A stretch of 19,197 bases of DNA, from NCBI GenBank assembly GCA_003501565.1, contig DNPC01000044.1:1-19197 (forward strand), given 5' to 3'. Below are positions 13,358 to 19,197 of this stretch, in pieces. A program made the position numbers and the translations under genes. Source of the DNA: Planctomycetaceae bacterium. Lineage in GTDB: Bacteria > Planctomycetota > Planctomycetia > Pirellulales > Pirellulaceae. Position 1 is the first letter of the stretch. Each line of letters opens with the position of its first letter. The notes below the pieces were generated by a model, which was not told where the DNA came from, searched no databases, and worked only from the letters and a program-made list of their open reading frames with translations.

Positions 13358-14503
13358 TTGGAAAATCCAATGAAGCCCACGGAGTTGTGCAGCATGCAGT
13401 TCAAGAGTTTTGGATCAGCGATCGGCCTAAGCCTGTTGATCGCCGCTTCGGCCCAAGCGGGTTGGGGTAGCAGTGGTTACTACGGTTATGGCAGTAGTGG
13501 CGGTTACCGTGCGTCGTATTACGGCAGCAGTGGTAGCTATGCCTATGGCAGCAGCGGCGGTAGTTACGGCTACGGTAGCAGCGGATATTCATCTTACTAC
13601 TCCAGCTCTGGCGGTAGCAGCGGTTACCACGTAGGGCCAATCCGTCGATTGGCCGGTGCAATTCACAGTCACATGGCTGCCAAGCACGCTCGTTGGCATG
13701 CCCGTCGTGCGTACTACGGAAGCAGCGGATATTCCAGCTATGGCAGCAGCGGTGGCTATGCAGTCACATATCGCGCTAGCTACGGCAGTAGCGGATACAG
13801 CTCCGGCTACGGCAGCAGTGGTGGATACTCAAGCAGCTATGGCAGCAGCGGCGGATATACCTCCAGCTACGGCGGTAGCTCGGGTGGATCGGTTAGCTAT
13901 GGTAGCACTGGCGGCGTTTACTACGGAGCGTCGACGACATCTGTTTCGGCCTCTTCACTGCTCGCTAGCTCTGCCAAAGCCCAAGTCAACGAGTCAGTCA
14001 ATCTGACTGTTTCTGTTCCAACGGCTGCAAAGATCTACGTAAACGGCAATCCGACTACCAGCACGGGTGCGATTCGTCAGTTCGTTAGCCATGGTCTACA
14101 GTCCGGCAAAGAGTATCGATTCAAGTTGCGTGCCGAGCTGGAAACTGCGGGCGGTGACACGCTAACTGAAGAGAAGGACGTTATTGTCGGGGCCGGGGCG
14201 TTCGAGCACATTGCCTTTGCGTTCGACGATGCTGCCGATGCGGCTATCGAAACCGCCGTGACGCTCAATGTTCCCGAAGGTGCAACGGTTCGGCTTGCTG
14301 GCAGTGACACTGCTGTTACCGGCTCGCAACGTACTTACCGTACGCAGCGAATGAAAATGGGCGAGGTCTGGGATGACTATCAAATTGAAGTTACTCACCT
14401 TGGCCAAACCAAGCGTCAGTCAATTCGGTTGATCGCAGGTGATCAGCTAGAGATGACTTTCAACTTCGACGAAGACCGAAGTCGCATTGCGATGGCTGAC
14501 TAA
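13358..14503 (+). CDS. Secreted Gly/Ser/Tyr-repeat protein with two TIGR03000-like domains
   Basis: This protein of up to 381 residues begins with a signal peptide (QFKSFGSAIGLSLLIAASAQ, 14-33). Residues 36-190 are low-complexity YGSSGGY-type repeats, interrupted at 91-118 by a basic, His-rich segment (GPIRRLAGAIHSHMAAKHAR). Residues 207-290 match the planctomycete TIGR03000 domain: VNLTVSVPTAAKIYVNGNPT (214-233), STGAIRQFVSHGLQSGKEY. Residues 297-371 look like a diverged second copy (IETAVTLNVPEGATVRLAGS). The role of these domains is unknown. The GSY part resembles adhesive or structural low-complexity proteins, so an extracellular matrix role is a guess. Starts possible are the TTG at 13358 (best Shine-Dalgarno), the ATG at 13370, or the ATG at 13394 (own GGAG, shortest signal peptide). 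It is monocistronic, closed by a strong terminator. Confidence 0.88.
   Translation: MENPMKPTELCSMQFKSFGSAIGLSLLIAASAQAGWGSSGYYGYGSSGGYRASYYGSSGSYAYGSSGGSYGYGSSGYSSYYSSSGGSSGYHVGPIRRLAGAIHSHMAAKHARWHARRAYYGSSGYSSYGSSGGYAVTYRASYGSSGYSSGYGSSGGYSSSYGSSGGYTSSYGGSSGGSVSYGSTGGVYYGASTTSVSASSLLASSAKAQVNESVNLTVSVPTAAKIYVNGNPTTSTGAIRQFVSHGLQSGKEYRFKLRAELETAGGDTLTEEKDVIVGAGAFEHIAFAFDDAADAAIETAVTLNVPEGATVRLAGSDTAVTGSQRTYRTQRMKMGEVWDDYQIEVTHLGQTKRQSIRLIAGDQLEMTFNFDEDRSRIAMAD
13463..13927 (+). repeat. In-frame Gly/Ser/Tyr codon repeats
   Basis: Imperfect tandem units built on GGCAGCAGTGGT and TAC/TAT codons encode YGSSGGY variants, in two blocks: residues 36-90 and 119-190 of the GSY-rich protein. The codons vary between copies (AGC/AGT, GGC/GGT), so the amino-acid pattern is better kept than the DNA, which suggests selection on the protein. 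Such tracts are prone to length change by recombination. Confidence 0.8.
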
Positions 14504-14530
14504 GCCTCCGCGATTCGTTCAACAAACATC

Positions 14531-14570
14531 AAAACAGCCTTCGCTGACTACCAGTGGAGGCTGTTTTTTT
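14531..14570 (+). terminator. Strong intrinsic terminator
   Basis: AAAACAGCCTTCGCTG (14531-14546) pairs with CAGTGGAGGCTGTTTT (14552-14567) as a 16-bp stem with two G-T wobbles and a 5-nt loop ACTAC, followed by further T residues to 14570. It lies 27 bp after the stop of the GSY-rich gene, in the classic Rho-independent arrangement. The A-run before the stem would also let it work on the opposite strand. Confidence 0.93.
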
Positions 14571-14727
14571 GTGCGCTGAGCGCCTGGAATTTGGAACGTG
14601 CGCCAAGCAGCTTGGGGTTTGCTGGTCGCGGCTGTCTTACGTGCTAGCGAGGACTGTGTTAGGTTACCTGATTCATGCCGCAACCCAGTAGCGGCAGCAG
14701 GGTTCCCTTATTCGCCTAGCAAGCCCC

Positions 14728-15483
14728 ATGTCTCGATTGGCAACGGATAGCCCATCGCCTTGGACACCGACCAAAGGCGTGAAAATTGTAATCAGCGTCC
14801 TGCTCTGCCTTCACTTGCTGGCAGTGTTGGTTGAACCATTGCAGTTCTTCTCACAGAGTCCCCGGGGCGTCTCTGAGGCGGTCAGCCCTGTCCGCCGGGT
14901 AATGGCACCGTATAGCGAGTTCGCGTACTTCAATCACGGTTACTTCTTTTTCGCGCCCGAGCCTGGCCCTAGCCATCTGGTCCGCGCGGATTTGATTTAC
15001 GACGACGGTGGCTCAGCCACACTTCAGTTTCCAGATAAGGATGCACAGTGGCCGCGCCTTCTGTACCACCGCCACTTTATGTTGTCCGAGTTTTTGCACA
15101 TTTTGCACGCACCACCGGTCGATCCGGCCGTGAGTGCAGAGGATCCAGAGCTTTTCCAGAACTGGCGGCGAGACCGTAATCGGTTTCTCCGAGTGCGCGA
15201 TAGCTTTGCAGCGCATTTGAAGGACAAGCACCAGTGCTCACAAGTGGCGATTACTCGCATTGAGCATGCTCTTCCGCGGCACGTCGACGTGCTACAACGC
15301 GGTATGCAGCTCGATGATCCTGCCCTCTACATCGAGTTGCCGGACGGTCCACCGCCGGTCTTAGATGAACAACTGCCGTACGCCGCTGGGACGCTCTCCC
15401 CGCAGGACGCTGGCTACAACTCTAGGCCTATGAATTCGCCACTCGCCGTGCCAGGCGGTACGGGGGAGGAGATACAGCCATGA
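14728..15483 (+). CDS. Single-pass membrane protein coupled to an HTTM gene
   Basis: This 251-residue protein is of unknown function. It has one N-terminal membrane segment (KIVISVLLCLHLLAVLVEPL, about 19-38), so it is probably anchored with its main part outside the cytoplasm. The middle has RRVMAPYSEFAYFNHGYFFF (56-75) followed by APEPGPSHLVRADLIYDDG and the basic WPRLLYHRHFMLSEFLHIL. The C-terminus is Pro/Gly-rich and probably disordered. I do not recognise a named domain. Its stop TGA overlaps the next start as ATGA (15480-15483), which is a strong sign of translational coupling and of joint function with the HTTM protein. The ATG at 14728 is the only sensible start. Confidence 0.82.
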   Translation: MSRLATDSPSPWTPTKGVKIVISVLLCLHLLAVLVEPLQFFSQSPRGVSEAVSPVRRVMAPYSEFAYFNHGYFFFAPEPGPSHLVRADLIYDDGGSATLQFPDKDAQWPRLLYHRHFMLSEFLHILHAPPVDPAVSAEDPELFQNWRRDRNRFLRVRDSFAAHLKDKHQCSQVAITRIEHALPRHVDVLQRGMQLDDPALYIELPDGPPPVLDEQLPYAAGTLSPQDAGYNSRPMNSPLAVPGGTGEEIQP

Positions 15484-16409
15484 GCTCGGTTCGCGATTGC
15501 CTAGATGGAGCGCAGCAGTGGCTGAAGCAGTGGTTTGATGGCTGGGACGCATTCTGGTTTACTCCAACCGCTGGGCACACGCTCGCAGTGATCCGGATTC
15601 TGACTGGTCTCATGCTCGCGTACATCCACTTGATCTGGGCCGTGTTGGCTCGCGACTTTTTTGGACCGACAGCGTGGGTGAATCTCGATGTCGCGCGCGA
15701 ATTGCACCAGAACGACTGGGCGTGGAGCTGGTTGCATGCGACAGACTCGGTCGTGGTCGTATACGTCCATCAAGCACTAGCAATTGTCGCCGGATTGATG
15801 ATGGCAGCGGGTTGGTTCACTCGTTTTTCGACCATCGCGGCTTGGTGGTTGACATTGATGGTTTGTCACCGGATGACGGGTGCCCTGTTTGGTTTGGATC
15901 AGATGGTCGTGATGCTCACGATGTACTTGATCTTTAGTCGATGTGGCGACGTTTGGAGCGTTGATGCGCGACGGGACGCACAACGAAGCGGTGCGTTGTC
16001 CGTTGGGAACAATATCGCTACTCGCCTGATCCAGATTCACTTGTGTGTTGTGTACTTGTTCGGTGGCCTAAGCAAGATGCGCGGGGAACAATGGTACGAC
16101 GGTAGTGCCCTTTGGTTTACAACCGTAAATTACGAATACCAATCGCTCGATATCACGTGGCTCGGGTATTCGCCATTCCTCGTGGCGGCGTTGACAACCG
16201 CTACGATATTCTGGGAGACGTTCTATTGTGGGTTGGTGTGGCCAAGGCTCACTCGTCCCCTAGCCTTGGCGATGGCCGTCTTCGTTCATGCGGGAATCGC
16301 AATCGCGCTGGGGATGGTCACCTTCGGCTTCATTATGATCGTAGCCAACTACGCATTTATCCCAGCGGAAACGACGCATCGCTGGCTAAGCTTCGCGTCG
16401 AAGGAGTAG
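15480..16409 (+). CDS. HTTM-domain multipass membrane protein
   Basis: This 309-residue integral membrane protein belongs to the HTTM family, related to the membrane part of vitamin K-dependent gamma-carboxylase. About six to seven hydrophobic segments are visible, near 34-56, 90-112, 117-130, 140-153, 182-196, 233-252 and 260-292. Family-like features are the N-terminal FDGWDAFWFTPTAGHTLAVI (19-38), RLIQIHLCVVYLFGGLSKMR (182-201), W205 with DGSALWF, WETFYC (245-250) and FVHAGIAIALG (268-278). Bacterial members have no settled function; carboxylation or another lipid- or protein-linked reaction is speculation. It is the second gene of a two-gene operon. It converges on the mutase gene downstream. 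Confidence 0.87.
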   Translation: MSSVRDCLDGAQQWLKQWFDGWDAFWFTPTAGHTLAVIRILTGLMLAYIHLIWAVLARDFFGPTAWVNLDVARELHQNDWAWSWLHATDSVVVVYVHQALAIVAGLMMAAGWFTRFSTIAAWWLTLMVCHRMTGALFGLDQMVVMLTMYLIFSRCGDVWSVDARRDAQRSGALSVGNNIATRLIQIHLCVVYLFGGLSKMRGEQWYDGSALWFTTVNYEYQSLDITWLGYSPFLVAALTTATIFWETFYCGLVWPRLTRPLALAMAVFVHAGIAIALGMVTFGFIMIVANYAFIPAETTHRWLSFASKE

Positions 16410-16450
16410 CCGAGGCCCGTGGGCTTTCCAGGCCGAGTCGACTCTCAGTC

Positions 16451-16479
16451 TCTCAAAGCGTCCAGACTTCCGCTTGAGA
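16451..16479. terminator. Hairpin between convergent genes
   Basis: TCTCAAAGCG (16451-16460) pairs with CGCTTGAGA (16471-16479): nine base pairs with one bulged A and a 10-nt loop. It lies in the 75-bp gap between the convergent HTTM and phosphoglycerate mutase genes. Neither flank has a T-tract, so it may act only as a 3'-end stabiliser or not at all. Confidence 0.35.
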
Positions 16480-16484
16480 TACCA

Positions 16485-17690
16485 CTACGCTCCGTACTTG
16501 CCCATGCGGCCAGCGTTGGAGAGTGCGAGCAACATGAGGTATTTTGCTTCGAACTGGCTCAATCCACCGGTGATTGACGTTGTCTCACTGAAGGAGGTGT
16601 GAGGGTCGGGGCGGCAGCAATCCGATACCAAGAGAGTGGGAACCGAGTGCCAGCTGTGGCTCTTTAGATATGCAGGGGTCGAGTGATCACCGGTCACGAT
16701 CAACACCTCGGGGCCGAGGGCTTCGATCGCCGGCAAGCAGGCGTCAAGTTCTTCGGTGCGTTTGACTTTGTCAGCAAAGTTGCCGTCTTCTCCGGTGCTG
16801 TCGGTGTATTTGAAGTGGATGAAGAAGAAGTCGTATTTGTCCCAGTTTTCTTTTAGGACGGTCATTTGGTCTTCGAGTGTGGCTGCCTCGCCAACGATTT
16901 CCATTCCAACTAAGCTGGCAAGGCCTTTGTACATTGGGTAGACCGCGATGGCAGCCGCCTTCAGACCGTAAACCTCTTCGTAGGTCGGCATGTCCGGCCG
17001 AGCGGCAAATCCGCGCATCGTGTGAAAATTCGCTTTGGGTTGGTCCTTCAAGATTTCGCGGGCCTGCCTTAGGAATTCTTTAGCCACCTCGGCAGTCTTT
17101 TCACTGGCGGAGTCGTCGGCGACGGGATCCAGCGGCGGCACGCCGGTCGCCTGGGGATCGGTGTCCTTTACGTTGCCTCCCAACCCCTCACCGCGGAACA
17201 CGACCACGAATCGGTGTTCCTTGACTGGTTCGACGAAGATCTCAATTCCAGGAATGCTGATCTCTCGCAGCGAAATCGCGATCGGTGCGCTTTCTTCGGT
17301 AGGGATACGGCCGGCGCGACGGTCTGAGATGTTGCCGTCGGCGTCCAGTGTGCAGAAGTTGCAGCGGATAGCGACGTCACCTGGCTGCATCTGAAACCCG
17401 ATGCCAGTCGCTTCCAAAGCGCCGCGGCCGATCTGGTATTGCAGCGGGTCATAGCCGAACAGGCCGAGGTGCCCAGGTCCGGACCCAGGGGCGATTCCAG
17501 GTTTGACGGGAATACTTTGGCCTTGAATTCCTTTCGCGGCCAAGCGATCGAGGTTTGGAGTCTGAGCCGTTTCCAGCTCTGTCTTGCCGCCCGGTTCCTG
17601 AGGTAGCCCTCCCAGTCCGTCGGCGACCAACATCACAATCTTTGAGTCGTTTTTGGCGGCGAGTTCACGAGTCAGTTTGTGCATGTCCAT
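16485..17690 (-). CDS. apgM: 2,3-bisphosphoglycerate-independent phosphoglycerate mutase, archaeal type
   Basis: This 401-residue alkaline-phosphatase-superfamily enzyme would interconvert 3- and 2-phosphoglycerate in glycolysis and gluconeogenesis. Family landmarks are SKIVMLVADGLGGLP (16-30, metal ligand D24), ETAQTPNLDRLAAKGI (40-55), APGSGPGHLGLFGYDP (67-82, phosphorylated serine S70), GRGALEATGIGF, NFCTLDADGNISDRRAGRI (111-129), HFKYTDSTGEDGN (292-304) and VTGDHSTPAYLKSHSWHSVP (332-351, metal ligands D335 and H336 plus later histidines). Length is close to that of archaeal aPGAMs. Some relatives are annotated as phosphonate-related mutases or decarboxylases; here no phosphonate gene is nearby. 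ATG start at 17690, with an alternative at 17684. Confidence 0.92.
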   Translation of the reverse strand: MDMHKLTRELAAKNDSKIVMLVADGLGGLPQEPGGKTELETAQTPNLDRLAAKGIQGQSIPVKPGIAPGSGPGHLGLFGYDPLQYQIGRGALEATGIGFQMQPGDVAIRCNFCTLDADGNISDRRAGRIPTEESAPIAISLREISIPGIEIFVEPVKEHRFVVVFRGEGLGGNVKDTDPQATGVPPLDPVADDSASEKTAEVAKEFLRQAREILKDQPKANFHTMRGFAARPDMPTYEEVYGLKAAAIAVYPMYKGLASLVGMEIVGEAATLEDQMTVLKENWDKYDFFFIHFKYTDSTGEDGNFADKVKRTEELDACLPAIEALGPEVLIVTGDHSTPAYLKSHSWHSVPTLLVSDCCRPDPHTSFSETTSITGGLSQFEAKYLMLLALSNAGRMGKYGA

Positions 17691-17736
17691 CGGTCGAAAT
17701 CCGCAACAGGGTCAAAATATCTCACAAATTTAGCCG

Positions 17737-17765
17737 CCAAGATCGAGGGAATCTTTCGATCTTGG
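17737..17765. terminator. Perfect 10-bp stem-loop between the PEP-CTERM gene and apgM
   Basis: CCAAGATCGA (17737-17746) and TCGATCTTGG (17756-17765) form a perfect 10-bp stem with a 9-nt loop. On the minus strand it lies 47 bp after the PEP-CTERM stop and 46 bp before the apgM start. It is a good candidate end for the PEP-CTERM transcript. The following minus-strand sequence (CGGCTAAATTTG) is only mildly T-rich, so a regulatory or protein-binding role is equally open. Confidence 0.5.
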
Positions 17766-17812
17766 GGCCGCATGAGTGTGACCGAAAGCAAGCGAATTCG
17801 AAAGGCCCCGTT

Positions 17813-18493
17813 CTAGCTTGTAGCGACAGAGGCGTTCCTTTTTCGGCGTAGGCAAACTATGGCTCCCAGGCCGATTAGCCAAGCAGAATTCGGCTCGGGC
17901 ACGGCCGCGAAAGCAGTTCCAGGTGCGCCCGTGACGCCAAATCCGTCCCATGAAAGATCCGACAGATTGCGACCGGAGATTCCCGTCGTCGCATCGGCCC
18001 ATCCAGCGCCAGGGTAGTTGTTTCCGGTGCCAACAAAATACCGCCATGTATTGCCGAAATTGCTATCGGTCTCATGGTAGGAATCCTCTGGGTCGGTTGC
18101 AGTTGCACCGCTACGAGAACCGCTAAATACGAATCCGTTCGACCCGAAATCGGTATTGCTAGAAATTCCGAAACCATCCGAATCGCGGTCGTAACCAAGG
18201 CCATGCGTGAACCACCCCAAGGTTCCGCCGAAGTCTTCCACCTTTGCGAACAATCTCGAGTCCGCTTCGACGATAGCGCGCAGCATGTCAGCGCCTGTTG
18301 CCGTATCGAATCGGTAACCCCAAACTAACGGATTCCGGTTGTCGTTCCAGTCGATTACCAAGGCGGCCCGATTCGCCCCGTTGCCGGTCCACAGCTGGAT
18401 GTCGTCAAAGTTGTTGACTACGACTGCCGCATAGTTGGCCGAAGTCATCAACAGCGTGAGTAGCGGGATGATCAATAAGTGTTTGAGTGCCAT
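17813..18493 (-). CDS. PEP-CTERM sorted secreted protein
   Basis: This protein has 226 residues from the ATG at 18493, which follows AGGGAACGAAC. An open frame runs further upstream, but those residues overlap the end of the DUF1559 gene and lack coding character. A signal peptide covers about 1-22 (HLLIIPLLTLLMTSANYAAV). The C-terminus is a textbook PEP-CTERM: VPEP (198-201), a short hydrophobic stretch SAWLIGLGAIVCL, then RRKR (216-219), the signal used by exosortase for sorting to the envelope. The body contains AALVIDWNDNRNPLVWGYRF (43-62), TGADMLRAIVEADSR and an Asp-rich DRDSDGFG (102-109), a pattern seen in secreted proteins of unknown role. No exosortase gene is in the window. It lies 118 bp after the DUF1559 gene, same strand. 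Confidence 0.88.
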   Translation of the reverse strand: MALKHLLIIPLLTLLMTSANYAAVVVNNFDDIQLWTGNGANRAALVIDWNDNRNPLVWGYRFDTATGADMLRAIVEADSRLFAKVEDFGGTLGWFTHGLGYDRDSDGFGISSNTDFGSNGFVFSGSRSGATATDPEDSYHETDSNFGNTWRYFVGTGNNYPGAGWADATTGISGRNLSDLSWDGFGVTGAPGTAFAAVPEPNSAWLIGLGAIVCLRRKRNASVATS

Positions 18494-18611
18494 GTTCGTT
18501 CCCTGTTGTAGTGTCAAAGTGTGTTGTTCGAAGTAGCTGAGTTTTGAGTGGCATTTCGTCCAAACAGATCGAATCGACGTAGCCAAGGTCCGCGCCGCAC
18601 CGCGTGGCTGT

Positions 18612-19197
18612 TCAAGGCAAACTGACGATTTCCTGGCCTGCCTTGGTAAGCAGCGCGTTGAGCACTTTTTGGTCCATGTTCTGGCTGAGCGCTTGAGCGT
18701 GGCCATCGGCAAAAGCGGCATTGACTCCATAGGGATGGTCGCTGAAAAGTTCGTTGTTCTGGCTCCGGTTGATCGGATTGTCAAAACGTTGGTCGAACAG
18801 ATTGAAACCGTCAGCCCATTCGCTTTGGGCAGCATGGTCGCGTCCGGTACATTCGCTGACGATCACGGTATTGCTGGTTCCATCAGTCACATCTCGCAGG
18901 CGAACGGCGCGATCGTAGAGCATGATGCCGAAGTGACTGGGCAAATACGGTCCGTTGTGTGAGACACCGAAGATCCCGCCGTAGTCGGTCCAGGCAAGAT
19001 CCTCACCCGGATCCCACTGACCATTGCCGTTGATGTCACCACTGGTCGGCCCGGTTCGCTTGGTGGTCGCGGTGCTGGGGCAGAGAAAAACCGATAGGGC
19101 AGTGCTGGCCGCGGCATGGTTCTGTTGGCTGCGGTAAGCGTGGTTGAAATCGTACTGGTTGTAGAGCGGCTGTTGTTCCAGTTGCGGTAGGATTAGC
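18612..19197 (-). CDS. DUF1559 pseudopilin-like protein (partial, N-terminus off the right edge)
   Basis: The frame is open from the window edge to the TGA at 18612-18614 (194 complete codons). Automated calling might begin it at an internal TTG near 18944, but the family sequence continues upstream: LPQLEQQPLYNQYDFNHAYR, then ALSVFLCPST and WTDYGGIFGVSHNGPYLP. DUF1559 proteins are a very large planctomycete family with an N-terminal type IV pilin-like signal, here outside the window. The C-terminal H-X9-DG motif is exact: H, PYGVNAAFA, DG, with FADGHAQAL following. RLRDVTDGTSNTVIVSEC is also typical. Inside lies an EF-hand-like loop DINGNGQWDPGE. Function is unknown; members are thought to be surface or secretion-associated. 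Confidence 0.92.
   Translation of the reverse strand, partial: LILPQLEQQPLYNQYDFNHAYRSQQNHAAASTALSVFLCPSTATTKRTGPTSGDINGNGQWDPGEDLAWTDYGGIFGVSHNGPYLPSHFGIMLYDRAVRLRDVTDGTSNTVIVSECTGRDHAAQSEWADGFNLFDQRFDNPINRSQNNELFSDHPYGVNAAFADGHAQALSQNMDQKVLNALLTKAGQEIVSLP

Noticed and set aside
13463..13927. Possible CRISPR-like or satellite array
   Set aside because: The repeats are in frame, imperfect, codon-based and lack unique spacers; they encode a GSY-rich protein segment.
18494..18835. N-terminal extension of the PEP-CTERM protein
   Set aside because: It overlaps the C-terminal coding part of the DUF1559 gene in another frame and would bury the signal peptide inside the protein.

Overview
The window looks like chromosomal DNA of a planctomycete, most likely from the Pirellulales (Rhodopirellula and relatives). 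The signs are a DUF1559 pseudopilin-like protein with an H-X9-DG motif, two planctomycete TIGR03000-type domains in a Gly/Ser/Tyr-rich secreted protein, an SHD1-domain secreted protein, a PEP-CTERM protein, a ThuA-like secreted protein and an HTTM-family membrane protein. All family names come from reading the translated sequence; no database was searched.

Layout. Positions 1-1514 (minus strand) hold a ThuA-like secreted protein cut by the left edge and a short standalone Ser/Thr kinase. Positions 1667-6372 (plus strand) form a housekeeping run: rpmB (L28), gatC, gatA, gatB, and an S-adenosylmethionine (SAM) hydroxide adenosyltransferase (DUF62) whose GTG start overlaps the gatB stop. gatC, gatA and gatB encode the complete GatCAB amidotransferase, which makes Gln-tRNA and/or Asn-tRNA from mischarged precursors. 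Positions 6426-8411 (minus) hold a large secreted SHD1 plus beta-propeller protein. Positions 8412-10773 hold an intergenic repeat cluster, a possible 41-residue membrane peptide, a 94-residue protein that looks like only the C-terminal domain of a SAM hydroxide adenosyltransferase, and bioA (biotin synthesis). Positions 10823-11272 (minus) hold a small secreted protein of unknown function. Positions 11774-13054 hold a protein-L-isoaspartate methyltransferase with an apparent signal peptide and a C-terminal beta-sandwich-like extension. Positions 13358-14503 hold the GSY-repeat TIGR03000 protein, closed by a very strong intrinsic terminator. Positions 14728-16409 hold a translationally coupled pair: a single-pass membrane protein and an HTTM protein. 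Positions 16485-19197 (minus) hold a DUF1559 protein (cut by the right edge), a PEP-CTERM protein and an archaeal-type phosphoglycerate mutase.

The most unusual material is a loose concentration of SAM-linked genes between 5.5 and 13 kb: a full SAM hydrolase, a solitary SAM-hydrolase C-domain, BioA (which normally uses SAM as amino donor) and an apparently exported SAM-dependent methyltransferase. Whether this is functional or coincidental cannot be decided from the sequence. I saw no CRISPR array, rRNA or tRNA gene, intact transposase or phage gene.
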